NCBI RefSeq assembly: GCF_900114315.1
Contig: NZ_FOSQ01000006.1
Location: 248,001 to 312,000, forward strand
From: Falsiroseomonas stagni DSM 19981
GTDB lineage: Bacteria > Pseudomonadota > Alphaproteobacteria > Acetobacterales > Acetobacteraceae
Direction: 5' to 3'
Length of the DNA stretch: 64,000 nt
In this document: piece by piece, positions 54,661 through 62,576 of the stretch
Position numbering within the stretch: the first letter of the stretch is position 1
Layout of the letters: each line of letters begins with the position of its first letter
The notes under the pieces: model-generated
Seen by the model: the letters and a program-made list of their open reading frames with translations, nothing else
The model's database searches: none
Told to the model about the DNA's origin: nothing
Made by a program: the position numbers and the translations under genes

Positions 54661-55443
54661 TCAGAGGGCGTTGACGGAATGGCCGCCATCGATTGTGACG
54701 ACGCTGCCCGTCATATGGGCGCCGGCCTCGCTGGCCAGCAGCAGCAGCGGGCCCGTCAGGTCATCGACGCTGCCGAGCCGGCGCTGCGGAATGCGCTTCA
54801 CCATGGCCTGGCCGGCCTCGCTGGCGAAGAAGTCGCGGTTGATCTCGGTGGCGATGTAGCCCGGCGCCAGCGCGTTCACGCGGATGCGGTGGCGGGCGAG
54901 TTCGACCGCCATCTGCCGCGTCAGATGCACCAGCGCGGCCTTGGCGGCGGAATAGCCGGCGACGCCGGGGATCACGCGCTCCGCCAGGATGGAGGCGATG
55001 TTGACGATGCTGCCGCCCTTGCCGGCCGCCACCATGCGCTTCGCCACCGCCTGCCCCACGGCGAAGGCACCGCGGAGATCGACCGCCATCACCTGGTCCC
55101 AATCCTCCGCCGTGTGGTCCAGGAAAGGGCGTGTGGTGGCGATGCCGGCATTGTTGACCAGGATGTCCACCGGCCCGAAGGCGCGTTCCGTGACGGCCAG
55201 GGCATCGGCGATGGAGGCATCCTCCGTCACGTCCAGCGCCACGGCACGCGCGCCCTCCCCCAGTTCCTCCGCCAGGCCGCGCAGCGCGGCCGGCTTGCGC
55301 GCCCCCATCGCCACGCAGGCGCCCGCGCCATGCAGCACGCGGGCGAAGTGGCGGCCGAGCACGCCGGAGGCGCCCGTGACCAGCGCGACGCGCCCGGCCA
55401 GGGAGAATGCCGCGAAGGGCGACCCAGCCCCGCTATCCGCCAT
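54661..55443 (-). CDS. SDR family oxidoreductase
   Basis: 260 residues, classical SDR: GRVALVTGASGVLGRHFARVLHGAGA, DVTEDASIADAL, NNAGIATTRPFL, catalytic Ser in IVNIASILAE, Tyr-x-x-x-Lys in GYSAAKAALVHL, and C-terminal GSVVTIDGGHS. Probably a 3-hydroxyacyl-CoA or 3-oxoacyl dehydrogenase. It heads the minus-strand SDR-dehydrogenase-kinase-DUF6285 unit; a beta-oxidation-like hydroxy acid route is the natural reading. Confidence 0.92.
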   Translation of the reverse strand: MADSGAGSPFAAFSLAGRVALVTGASGVLGRHFARVLHGAGACVAMGARKPAALRGLAEELGEGARAVALDVTEDASIADALAVTERAFGPVDILVNNAGIATTRPFLDHTAEDWDQVMAVDLRGAFAVGQAVAKRMVAAGKGGSIVNIASILAERVIPGVAGYSAAKAALVHLTRQMAVELARHRIRVNALAPGYIATEINRDFFASEAGQAMVKRIPQRRLGSVDDLTGPLLLLASEAGAHMTGSVVTIDGGHSVNAL

Positions 55444-55497
55444 GCCCAGCCTCCCCGGTTCTTCCGCTGCTGGCTTCGCACCGGCGGGCGGCCCCGG

Positions 55498-55875
55498 TCA
55501 ACCGGGCAGCAGCCGCCGCAATTCCGCGAGGACCGCATCCATGTCGAGCGGCTTGGAAAACAGGCTCACCGGCGCCTCCCCGTCGCGCCGGAACGCCTCC
55601 TGCCCGCCGGCGGGCGCATAGCCCGTCATCACCACCACCGGCAGGTCCGGCCGGGTGGCGCGCAGCGCGCGGATCAGCCCCGCGCCATCCAGCCGCGGCA
55701 TGCGGAGGTCCGTCAGCAGCAGGTCCGGCGGCTGGCGCGCCGCGGCTTCCATCGCCGCCTGGCCATCCGGGGCCAGCACCACCTCATACCCCTGGGCGAG
55801 GAGTTCATCCTCGATCGCCATGGCGGCCAGCCCCTCATCCTCCGCCACGAGGATCCGGCGTGCGATGGAGGCCAT
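55498..55875 (-). CDS. Single-domain response regulator
   Basis: 125 residues, receiver only: acidic pair in LVAEDEG (~9-15), phospho-acceptor Asp56 in LLTDLRMPRLDG, Thr/Ser in VVMTGYAP, and the conserved Lys in SLFSKPLDM. No output domain. The ATG overlaps the stop of the ethylene-receptor-like kinase (TGATG), so it is its direct partner, as in phosphorelay or CheY-like systems. The stop is 54 bases from the SDR gene. Confidence 0.93.
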   Translation of the reverse strand: MASIARRILVAEDEGLAAMAIEDELLAQGYEVVLAPDGQAAMEAAARQPPDLLLTDLRMPRLDGAGLIRALRATRPDLPVVVMTGYAPAGGQEAFRRDGEAPVSLFSKPLDMDAVLAELRRLLPG

Positions 55876-57383
55876 CAGCAGGCGACCGGCAGGGGCGCCA
55901 GCCCATCGGCGGTAGGTTCGGCGATCGCCAGGGTCATGGTGAAGCAGGCGCCCCCCTCGGGCAGGTTCGCGGCCGCGATGCCACCGCCCATCCCGCGCGC
56001 CACCGCGGCGGCCAGCGACAGGCCGAGCCCGCTGCCATGGCCCGGTTCCTTGGTGGTGAAGAAGGGATCGAAGATCGACTGGCGCAGCGCCTCCGGCACG
56101 CCCGGGCCGTTGTCCCGCACCTCGATCACCGCTTGCCGCCCGGCCTGGCGCAGGGAGACGGCGATGCGGGCCGGCGCCGCGGCCCCGGCCGCGCGGGCTT
56201 CCAGCACGGCGTCGCGGGCATTGGACAGCAGGTGCAGCACCGCCTGTTCCAGCCCGGCGGGCGTGCCCGTCACGGCCAGGGCGGCCGACGGGGCGGAGAA
56301 GGACAGCGCGATGCCATCCGGCGCGTATTGCCCATCCGCGGTCCGCACCGCGGCACCGACCACGGCCGTGGCATCGAAGGTCTCCGCAGCCCCGGCATGC
56401 GCCGCCGCCAGGCCGCGGATGCGGCCGACCAGGTCGCCGGCCCGGCGCAGCTGGCCTTCCACCACGCCGATCGCCGCCATCAGCCGCGCGCCCTGTTCGG
56501 TCATCACCCCCGTCGCGGCATGGCGGGCATGGCGCAGCCACAGCAGGGCGGCGTTGAGCGGCTGGCTCGTTTCATGCGCCAGGCCCGCGCACATGGTGCC
56601 GATGGTCGCAAGCCGCGCCGATTCCACCAGCCCCGCCTGCAGGCGCCGCGTCTCCGTGATGTCGCGCGCGCTGCCGAGCAGCCGCTCCACCTCGCCTTCC
56701 GCATTGCGCATCGGCACCAGCACGGTCTGCCAGACGCGGTGGCCGCCTGGCGTCTCGGCCTCCATCTCGTAGTGCTGTACCGCCCCGGTTTCCACCGCGT
56801 GGCGCCAATGCGGCAGCACGCGTTCGGTGATGCCCGGGATGAAGCCGGCTTGCGCATCCCTTCCGACCACCTGCGCCGCCGGCAGGCCGAACAACCGTTC
56901 ATAGGCGGGGTTGACGGTTTCCGTCACGAAAGCCGCGCCCTGCCGCTCCACCCGCAGCACGAACAGCGCTTCCGCCAGGTTGGTGATGAAGGCCGCGGTC
57001 CGGGCCTCGCTGTCCAGCGCCCTCGCCTCGGCCGCGCGGCGCTCCTCGACCTCCCGCGCCAGGGCCGCCGGGCTCGGCAGCGCCAGCAGGCGGGGCAGCA
57101 GCGGCCAGAGCGTGATGGCGGTCGCGATGGAGACGGCCGCGCAGAAGGCCTTGATCAGCCCTTCCGCCAGCGGGTTCGGGTGGAACATCGTCCAGGCATG
57201 GGCCAGATGCGTGGTGCCGCAGGCGATGATGAACAGCGCGAACAGCCCGAAGATCCAGGGATAGGCCAGGTCCCGCCGCCGCAGCGCGAAGACGACCAGC
57301 GCCGCGGGGATGGAGAGATAGGCCAGCCCCGTCCCCACATCGGACAGCAGGTGCAGCCAGGCCAGGTCAGGGTCCACCAGCAT
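55875..57383 (-). CDS. Ethylene-receptor-like (ETR1-type) membrane histidine kinase with PAS domain
   Basis: 502 residues. The N-terminal three-helix membrane domain (residues ~12-100) matches plant ETR1: SDVGTGLAYLSIP, then ALFIIACGTTHLAHAWT. Asp15, Tyr22, Pro26, Cys55 and His59 fall at a constant offset of 10 from ETR1 Asp25, Tyr32, Pro36, Cys65 and His69, the ethylene and Cu(I) residues. A linker coiled coil, a PAS domain (~130-245), HisKA with His270 in CAGLAHETSQPL, and HATPase (SNARDAV, DNGPGVP, GHGSGLGLSL) follow. I use ATG 57383; a TTG at 57425 is possible. The receiver gene overlaps its stop. Confidence 0.9.
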   Translation of the reverse strand: MLVDPDLAWLHLLSDVGTGLAYLSIPAALVVFALRRRDLAYPWIFGLFALFIIACGTTHLAHAWTMFHPNPLAEGLIKAFCAAVSIATAITLWPLLPRLLALPSPAALAREVEERRAAEARALDSEARTAAFITNLAEALFVLRVERQGAAFVTETVNPAYERLFGLPAAQVVGRDAQAGFIPGITERVLPHWRHAVETGAVQHYEMEAETPGGHRVWQTVLVPMRNAEGEVERLLGSARDITETRRLQAGLVESARLATIGTMCAGLAHETSQPLNAALLWLRHARHAATGVMTEQGARLMAAIGVVEGQLRRAGDLVGRIRGLAAAHAGAAETFDATAVVGAAVRTADGQYAPDGIALSFSAPSAALAVTGTPAGLEQAVLHLLSNARDAVLEARAAGAAAPARIAVSLRQAGRQAVIEVRDNGPGVPEALRQSIFDPFFTTKEPGHGSGLGLSLAAAVARGMGGGIAAANLPEGGACFTMTLAIAEPTADGLAPLPVAC

Positions 57384-57566
57384 GCAGACGCCTGGCGGGG
57401 CGAGGTTCGGCGCGAAGCTGGGCAAGGGGCCGGATTCTCGTGCAGGAGGGGGAGAGTGGCGTGGTCGGCTTCCACCCCCTCCTTACCAGCAGCCCGCCGC
57501 CGACGCCCTCCGCCAAGGGGGCATCGCAACGCATCATCACGCGCGATTGAACGAATCGCGGCGACG

Positions 57567-57938
57567 TCAGCCCGGCATCAGCGACACATGCGCGGAAACG
57601 ACGCGCCAGCCCTCCGGCATCCGCACCCAGGTCTGGCTCTGCCGGCCGATCCGGCCATTGCGGGAGAAGGTCGTGTTGGCCGTCGCGAAATCGCGGCCAT
57701 GGGTGGTGATGACGGTCCGCACCAGCTCACGCTCCAGCCCGACCGAGGGGCGGGAGGCGCGGAAGGCCATGATCTCCTCATAGCCGTGCAGGATCTCCCC
57801 GGCGCCGTAGCGGATGGTGCGCGGGTCGTTCCAGAACAGCTCGTCCAGCACCGCGACGTCATTCGTCACCAGCGCGACCTCGTAGCGCTGGAAGGCGGCG
57901 GTGACCTCGGCCACCACCTCGGGGATATCGATGTCCAT
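57567..57938 (-). CDS. atzH: AtzH-like / HpxZ-type NTF2-fold protein
   Basis: 123 residues with an NTF2-like fold: [64 protein letters not shown] and [26 protein letters not shown]. The GxGE...HGxxEI pattern is typical of the DUF3225 group, known as HpxZ in oxalurate clusters and AtzH (1,3-dicarboxybiuret deaminase) in cyanuric acid clusters. Follows the AtzE-like amidase by 16 bases. The gene name is by neighbourhood. Confidence 0.85.
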   Translation of the reverse strand: MDIDIPEVVAEVTAAFQRYEVALVTNDVAVLDELFWNDPRTIRYGAGEILHGYEEIMAFRASRPSVGLERELVRTVITTHGRDFATANTTFSRNGRIGRQSQTWVRMPEGWRVVSAHVSLMPG

Positions 57939-57954
57939 CAGGCTTGGTCCTTTT

Positions 57955-59340
57955 TCACGAGGGGGGCGGGGTCGGGCAGCCGGCCAGGCCGGCATCGGCC
58001 AGGGCGGCGGCGGCGCGGAACAGCAGATCCTCCCGCCAGGGCGGGGCGACGAGTTGCAGCCCGACCGGCAGCGTGGCGCCGGCGCGGGCGGGGTCCGCCA
58101 GCGGCACGGCCATCGCCGGCAGGCCGATGGCGGAGAAGGGCTGGGTATAGACGCCGAGATGCGGCCGCGCCGCCACCGTCGCCCCATCCACCTCCATCAC
58201 CGCCGTGCCGATCGGCGGCGCGACGCAGGGCAGCAGCGGCGCCACCAGCACGTCGCACATGTCGAAGATGCGTGACGCCGCCCGTGCCCAGGCGGCGCGC
58301 ACGCGCTGGGCCTGGGTGATCCAATGCGCGGGCAGCAGGGCGCCCGCCAGGAAACGGTCGCGCGTCAGCGGATCGAAGTCATCGGCGCGACGACGCAGCG
58401 ACGGCAGGTGCAGGTTCGCCCCCTCCGCCAGGGTGATCAGCATCGCCGCGGCCCGCCCCTCCGCCACCAGATCGGGCGCGATGCGGGTGGTGGCGCCGAG
58501 CACCGCCGCCGCCAGCCCGACGGGCGCCAGGGCCTCGGCGTGGCCACCCCGCTCGAAATAGCCGGCGGCGATGCCGAAGCGGATGCCCCCCAGCCCCCGC
58601 AGGCCGCTCACCGGCTCGATCGCCCTCGGCGCCTGGGCGGGGTCCGCGGGGTCCTCCCCCTGCATGGCGTCATGGACCAGCGCCAGGTCATCGAGGCTGC
58701 GCGCGAAGGGGCCGACATGGTCGAAGCTGCCGGCGAACAGATGGGCGCCGCGGCGCGACAGCCGCCCATAGGTCGGCTTCAGCCCCCAGATGCCGCAGAG
58801 CCCCGCCGGCACGCGGATGGACCCGTTGGTGTCGCTGCCGATGCCGATCGGTGTGAGCCCCGCCGCGACCGCCGCCGCCGACCCGCCGGAGGACCCGCCG
58901 GCGATGCGCGCGGGATCATGCGGGTTGCGCGTGGGCCCCGCATGGGCGTTTTCCGTGGAGAAGCCGAAGGCGAATTCATCCATGTTGGTGGCGCCGATCA
59001 CCACCGCCCCGGCCGCGCGCAGACGCTGCACGGCGAAGGCATCCTGCATTGCCGGCGCCGCATCGCGCCGGATCTTCGATCCCGCGAGCGTCGGCAGTCC
59101 TTCCAGGTCGAACAGGTTCTTCACGGCCAGCGGCACGCCGGCCAGCGGGCCGGGATCGCGGCCCGCCGCGATGGCGGCATCCACCGCCGCGGCCTCCGCC
59201 CGCGCACGGTCGGCGGTGACGGCGGTGAAGCAGGTCAGCGCGCCATCCCGCGCGGCGATATCGGCCAGCGTGGCCTCCACCACCGCCACCGCCGTCGTCG
59301 TGCCGGCGCGGATGGCCGCGGCGGTGCGGGCGGCGTTCAT
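57955..59340 (-). CDS. atzE: AtzE family amidohydrolase (amidase signature)
   Basis: 461 residues. The Ser-cisSer-Lys triad is visible: Lys in [14 protein letters not shown], the signature [14 protein letters not shown], and the nucleophile Ser in [17 protein letters not shown]. AtzE is the catalytic subunit of 1-carboxybiuret hydrolase in cyanuric acid degradation; in other clusters a homologue acts on oxalurate or related ureido acids. It overlaps AtzG by ATGA and precedes AtzH, the full AtzG-E-H order. Upstream atzD or atzF genes are not in this window, so the true substrate is open. Confidence 0.9.
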   Translation of the reverse strand: MNAARTAAAIRAGTTTAVAVVEATLADIAARDGALTCFTAVTADRARAEAAAVDAAIAAGRDPGPLAGVPLAVKNLFDLEGLPTLAGSKIRRDAAPAMQDAFAVQRLRAAGAVVIGATNMDEFAFGFSTENAHAGPTRNPHDPARIAGGSSGGSAAAVAAGLTPIGIGSDTNGSIRVPAGLCGIWGLKPTYGRLSRRGAHLFAGSFDHVGPFARSLDDLALVHDAMQGEDPADPAQAPRAIEPVSGLRGLGGIRFGIAAGYFERGGHAEALAPVGLAAAVLGATTRIAPDLVAEGRAAAMLITLAEGANLHLPSLRRRADDFDPLTRDRFLAGALLPAHWITQAQRVRAAWARAASRIFDMCDVLVAPLLPCVAPPIGTAVMEVDGATVAARPHLGVYTQPFSAIGLPAMAVPLADPARAGATLPVGLQLVAPPWREDLLFRAAAALADAGLAGCPTPPPS

Positions 59341-59519
59341 GCCCGGAACACCGGGGCGGCCTCCTCCGCCTCGGTCAGGGGCACACGCTCGATCAGCGCC
59401 GCCGCCGCGACCGCGACCTTCAGCCCTGCGATCACGCCCGGCATCTGGTGCGGCGCGATGGGCAGGCCAAGGAGGGCGGCGGTGGCACGGGCGTGGGCCT
59501 CAAGGTCTTCGTCGGTCAT
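59337..59519 (-). CDS. atzG: AtzG-like small subunit (DUF4089)
   Basis: 60 residues: MTDEDLEAHARATAALLGLPIA, then MPGVIAGLKVAVAAAALIERVPL. This is the DUF4089 pattern of AtzG, a small helical subunit that stabilises the AtzE amidase as an A2B2 complex. Starts at ATG 59519; an upstream extension of the frame is rejected because it crosses the divergent promoter. ATGA overlap with atzE. Confidence 0.88.
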   Translation of the reverse strand: MTDEDLEAHARATAALLGLPIAPHQMPGVIAGLKVAVAAAALIERVPLTEAEEAAPVFRA

Positions 59520-59567
59520 GGGCGCCTTCCAGGCAAGGTCCGTGCCGCCATCAAGGCGGCGTGATGC

Positions 59568-59581
59568 TTGATGCCGATCAA
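59568..59581. promoter_or_regulatory. FNR/FixK-type operator
   Basis: TTGATGCCGATCAA is a perfect TTGAT-N4-ATCAA palindrome, the consensus for FNR/FixK/Anr regulators. It lies 56 bases before the universal stress protein start and 48 bases before the divergent atzG start, so it may act on either. Universal stress genes are common FNR/Anr targets. Confidence 0.75.
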
Positions 59582-59637
59582 GGCCCGAAGACGCGCCGGC
59601 GCGCAACCTGCCCCGCCAATGGGCAAGGAGCCGCGAC

Positions 59638-60483
59638 ATGGCCTTCAAGGACCTGCTGGTGCATCTGGACGGCACCGATCACGCCATGGCGCGGCTCGAC
59701 TACGCCGCGGGGCTGGCGGCGCGGCACGGGGCGCATCTGGTCGGGCTGCATGCGGTGGAGGGCGGGCTGCCCCTCGGCCTGACCTCCGACATGGGCGGCG
59801 CTTCGCTCGGCCTGCTGCTGGCGCAGTTGCGGAAGACGGCGGAGGCCGACGCCGCGCGCATGCGCGCCGCCTTCGAGGACCGCATCCGCCGCGACGGGTT
59901 GCAGGGCGAATGGCGCGAGGCGATGGACATGCCACCGGAGGCCGTGGCGCTGCACACGCGCTACGCGGACCTCGCCGTGCTCGGCCAGCCGGAGCCCGGC
60001 AACGCCCAGGCCACGATCAATGAGATGATCCTGGAAGCCGTGCTGTTCACCGCGGGCCGGCCCGTGCTGATGCTGCCCTATGCGGGGTCGTTCACACCCA
60101 CGCCGCAGACCGTGCTGGTGGCCTGGAATGCCAGCAAGGAAGCCGCCCGCGCGGTGCATGATGCCCTGCCCCTGCTGCAGGCCGCCGACCAGGTGCGCGT
60201 GCTGGCGGTGAATCCCCGCCAGGGCATCGGTGGCCATGGCGATGTGCCCGCCGCCGACATCGCCCTGCACCTGGCCCGCCATGGCGTCGCCGCCACGGCG
60301 CAGCACACGGTCGCGAACGAGATCCGCGAATCCGACGTGCTGCTGAACAGCGCCACCGATCTGGGGGCAGGGTTGCTGGTGATGGGCGCCTATGGCCATT
60401 CCCGGCTGCGGGAAATGGTGCTGGGCGGCGTCACACGCGGCATCCTCGCCCGCATGACGCTGCCTGTCCTACTCGCGCATTAA
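59638..60483 (+). CDS. Universal stress protein with two UspA domains
   Basis: 281 residues: a first UspA domain starting MAFKDLLVHLDGTDHAMARL, with an ATP-binding-like PVLMLPYAG end, and a second starting TVLVAWNASKEAARAVHDAL, with the motif GLLVMGAYGHSRLREMVLGGVTR (G-2x-G-9x-G-type) and TLPVLLAH. GCAAGGAG precedes the ATG. A perfect FNR/FixK box lies upstream, suggesting induction at low oxygen. Its stop TAA overlaps the opposite-strand stop of the DUF6282 gene. Confidence 0.92.
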   Translation: MAFKDLLVHLDGTDHAMARLDYAAGLAARHGAHLVGLHAVEGGLPLGLTSDMGGASLGLLLAQLRKTAEADAARMRAAFEDRIRRDGLQGEWREAMDMPPEAVALHTRYADLAVLGQPEPGNAQATINEMILEAVLFTAGRPVLMLPYAGSFTPTPQTVLVAWNASKEAARAVHDALPLLQAADQVRVLAVNPRQGIGGHGDVPAADIALHLARHGVAATAQHTVANEIRESDVLLNSATDLGAGLLVMGAYGHSRLREMVLGGVTRGILARMTLPVLLAH

Positions 60484-61388
60484 TCGATGCCGAACAGCGC
60501 GGCGGGGTTGGTGGAGGTCATCCGCCGCAGCTCCGCATCGCTGAATCCCTCGCTCTGCACGAGGAGAAGGTATTCGCGAAACGCCTCGACCGGCGGCGGC
60601 AGCAGGAAGACGCCGGCGTCGGAGGAGAGGATGCAGCGATCGCCCGCGGCGCGGATGCGTGGCGTGAAATCCTGGATGGTGCTGGCGGAGGAGATCTTGT
60701 GCTTCTCCTCATCCACATGGGTCAGGCCGACCTGCGTCGCATGGGTCAGGATGAAGAAGCTGAGCTCCACATAGCCGCCCAGCGCCACGATGGCGGCGAT
60801 CTGGTCCGTGCTGTAGCGCGACCCGTGGGTGCGGATCCGCGTCACGCCGCGCTTCTTCGCCTCCTCCGCCAGCGCCACGGCTTCTCGGCCGGAGACATGG
60901 CCGCAATCGAACACCACGTCGCGCTCGGCGCAGAGATCCATGATGGCGCAGACGACATCGGGAACGACGTTGTTCTCCGGCACCTGGAAGGTGGTCTCCA
61001 GGAAGGCCGGGCCGCGGCCCTCGCGTTCCGCGATGTAGCGGGTGTGGTGCGTGGGCAGGGACACGAAGCGCGCCCCCGTGCCCGGGCCGTAGCCGTAGCC
61101 GATGGCAGCCTTGGCCACTTCCAGCGTCACGCCGCCCGCCGTCGGCTGCATGATCACGCCGCCGAAGGCGTGACAGCCGAGATGCCCGAGTTCGTCATTC
61201 GCCAGCGCCGCGAAGCCCGAGGTGTTCTGGAAGTTGCACATGATGCCGATGGCCTTCATGCCGGCGGCGGCGGCCTGGCGGACGGCCTCGAACACATTGA
61301 CGCTGCGGCCGTTGAGGTGCGGCGCGCAATGCACATGGCAGTCGATGGCGCCCTTCAGCAGGTGCGAGCCGGGCGGGAGGTAGGGCAT
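60480..61388 (-). CDS. DUF6282 family amidohydrolase-like protein
   Basis: 302 residues with amidohydrolase features: KGAIDCHVHCAPHLNGRSVNVFEAVRQAAAAGMKAIGIMCN with the metal-type His-x-His (residues ~18-20), VFDCGHVSGREAVALAEEAKKRG, and CILSSDAGVFLLPPP. It fits the DUF6282 group of metallo-hydrolases; the substrate is unknown. It follows the ABC ATPase gene by 43 bases on the same strand, so the two may form one catabolic unit. Convergent with the stress protein gene. Confidence 0.82.
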   Translation of the reverse strand: MPYLPPGSHLLKGAIDCHVHCAPHLNGRSVNVFEAVRQAAAAGMKAIGIMCNFQNTSGFAALANDELGHLGCHAFGGVIMQPTAGGVTLEVAKAAIGYGYGPGTGARFVSLPTHHTRYIAEREGRGPAFLETTFQVPENNVVPDVVCAIMDLCAERDVVFDCGHVSGREAVALAEEAKKRGVTRIRTHGSRYSTDQIAAIVALGGYVELSFFILTHATQVGLTHVDEEKHKISSASTIQDFTPRIRAAGDRCILSSDAGVFLLPPPVEAFREYLLLVQSEGFSDAELRRMTSTNPAALFGID

Positions 61389-61431
61389 CAGGGTGTTCCT
61401 TGTCGGGCCCCGGGGTGGGGCGGGGCGCGCT

Positions 61432-62172
61432 TCAGTGCCGCAGGATCTTCGCGGTGAATTCCTTCAGGCGCGGGCTTTGTGGCGCGTCGAAGATCTGCGC
61501 GGGTGGCCCCACTTCGACGACACGGCCCTGGTCCATGAAGACGACGGTGGTCGCGACTTCGCGGATGAAGGCCATCTCATGGCTGACGATCAGCATCGTC
61601 ATCCCCTCGGCATGCAGGGCGCGGATCGTATCCAGCACCTCATTCACCAGTTCGGGGTCGAGCGCGCTGGTGACCTCGTCCAGCAGCAGGATGTCGGGAT
61701 GCAGCGCCAGCGCCCGCGCGATGGCGACGCGCTGCTGCTGCCCGCCCGACAATTCGTCCGGATAGGCGTTGAACTTCGCGCCGAGCCCCACCTTCGTCAG
61801 CAGCGCGCGCGCCTCCTCCTCCACCTGCGCGGAGGGGCGCTTCTTCACCAGGGTCGGCGCGATGGCGACGTTGCGCAGCGCCGTCATGTTCTGGAACAGA
61901 TTGTACTGCTGGAAGACGATGGCGAAGCGGTCCCGCGCCGCGCGCAGGCTGGCGCGGCTGGCGTAGTCCACCACCTCATCCCCGATGGTCACGCGACCCG
62001 CGCGCGGCTTCAGCAGCCCGACCAGGGCGCGCAGCAGGGATGACTTCCCCGACCCGGATGGCCCGATCAGCCCCACCACCTCGCCCTTCGCGAAGCGGAG
62101 CGTGACGTCATTCAGCACATCCGCCTTGCCGCCATAGCTGGCGGTCAGCCCATCAAGCGCGAGGAAGGCCAA
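61432..62172 (-). CDS. Amino-acid-type ABC transporter ATP-binding protein
   Basis: 246 residues: Walker A GPSGSGKSSLLRALVGL, Q-loop VFQQYNLFQNMTAL, signature LSGGQQQRVAIARALALHP, Walker B ILLLDEVTSALDPELV and the switch His in LIVSHEMAFIREVATTVVFMDQG. It is of the GlnQ/HisP polar amino acid class. No permease or binding protein gene is adjacent in the window. It is divergent from the [2Fe-2S]/FAD oxidoreductase pair. Confidence 0.93.
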   Translation of the reverse strand: MAFLALDGLTASYGGKADVLNDVTLRFAKGEVVGLIGPSGSGKSSLLRALVGLLKPRAGRVTIGDEVVDYASRASLRAARDRFAIVFQQYNLFQNMTALRNVAIAPTLVKKRPSAQVEEEARALLTKVGLGAKFNAYPDELSGGQQQRVAIARALALHPDILLLDEVTSALDPELVNEVLDTIRALHAEGMTMLIVSHEMAFIREVATTVVFMDQGRVVEVGPPAQIFDAPQSPRLKEFTAKILRH

Positions 62173-62261
62173 GCCCGATCCCCCTTCCCGGTTCCATCGC
62201 GGGGAGTGTCCTTGCGCGATCCCATCGCCGTCAAGCGCGCCAGGGGGGGGGCGAGGGGGGC

Positions 62262-62576
62262 ATGGACGCGATCGCAGGTCGCGATATGCTCACAAGCGTG
62301 GCAGATGATCTTCGCATCGCGGGCATGACGCGCCCCGCACCCGTCGCCTTCACCTTCGATGGCGTGGAACTGCGCGCGCCGGAGGGCGAAAGCCTCGCCG
62401 CCGCCTTGATCGCATCCGGTATACGCAGACTTGGCGAGGGCCTGGACCCCGCGCGTCCCCGCGCCGCGCTCTGCATGATGGGCGTGTGCCAGCAATGCCT
62501 GGTGCGCGTGGATGGGCGCCTCGCGCAATCCTGCCTCGTGCCCGTGCGCGCGGGCATGTTGGTCGCGCCGGCATGA
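62262..62576 (+). CDS. (2Fe-2S)-binding small subunit of a multisubunit dehydrogenase (HcnA/OoxA-like)
   Basis: 104 residues: VAFTFDGVELRAPEGESLAAALIASG then the plant-type ferredoxin cysteines C-x4-C-x2-C...C (ALCMMGVCQQCLVRVDGRLAQSCLVPV). Such subunits partner with FAD enzymes that oxidise opines, D-hydroxyproline or glycine (hydrogen cyanide synthase type). I list ATG 62262, with GAGGGGGGC directly upstream; ATG 62325 (MTRPAPVAF) matches homologue starts better. A run of nine G at 62243-62251 sits in the leader. Coupled by ATGA to the FAD subunit. Confidence 0.88.
   Translation: MDAIAGRDMLTSVADDLRIAGMTRPAPVAFTFDGVELRAPEGESLAAALIASGIRRLGEGLDPARPRAALCMMGVCQQCLVRVDGRLAQSCLVPVRAGMLVAPA

Noticed and set aside
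55407-58319. 970-codon open frame on the plus strand
   Set aside because: Antisense to the ethylene-receptor-like kinase, AtzH and AtzE genes; no domain recognisable.
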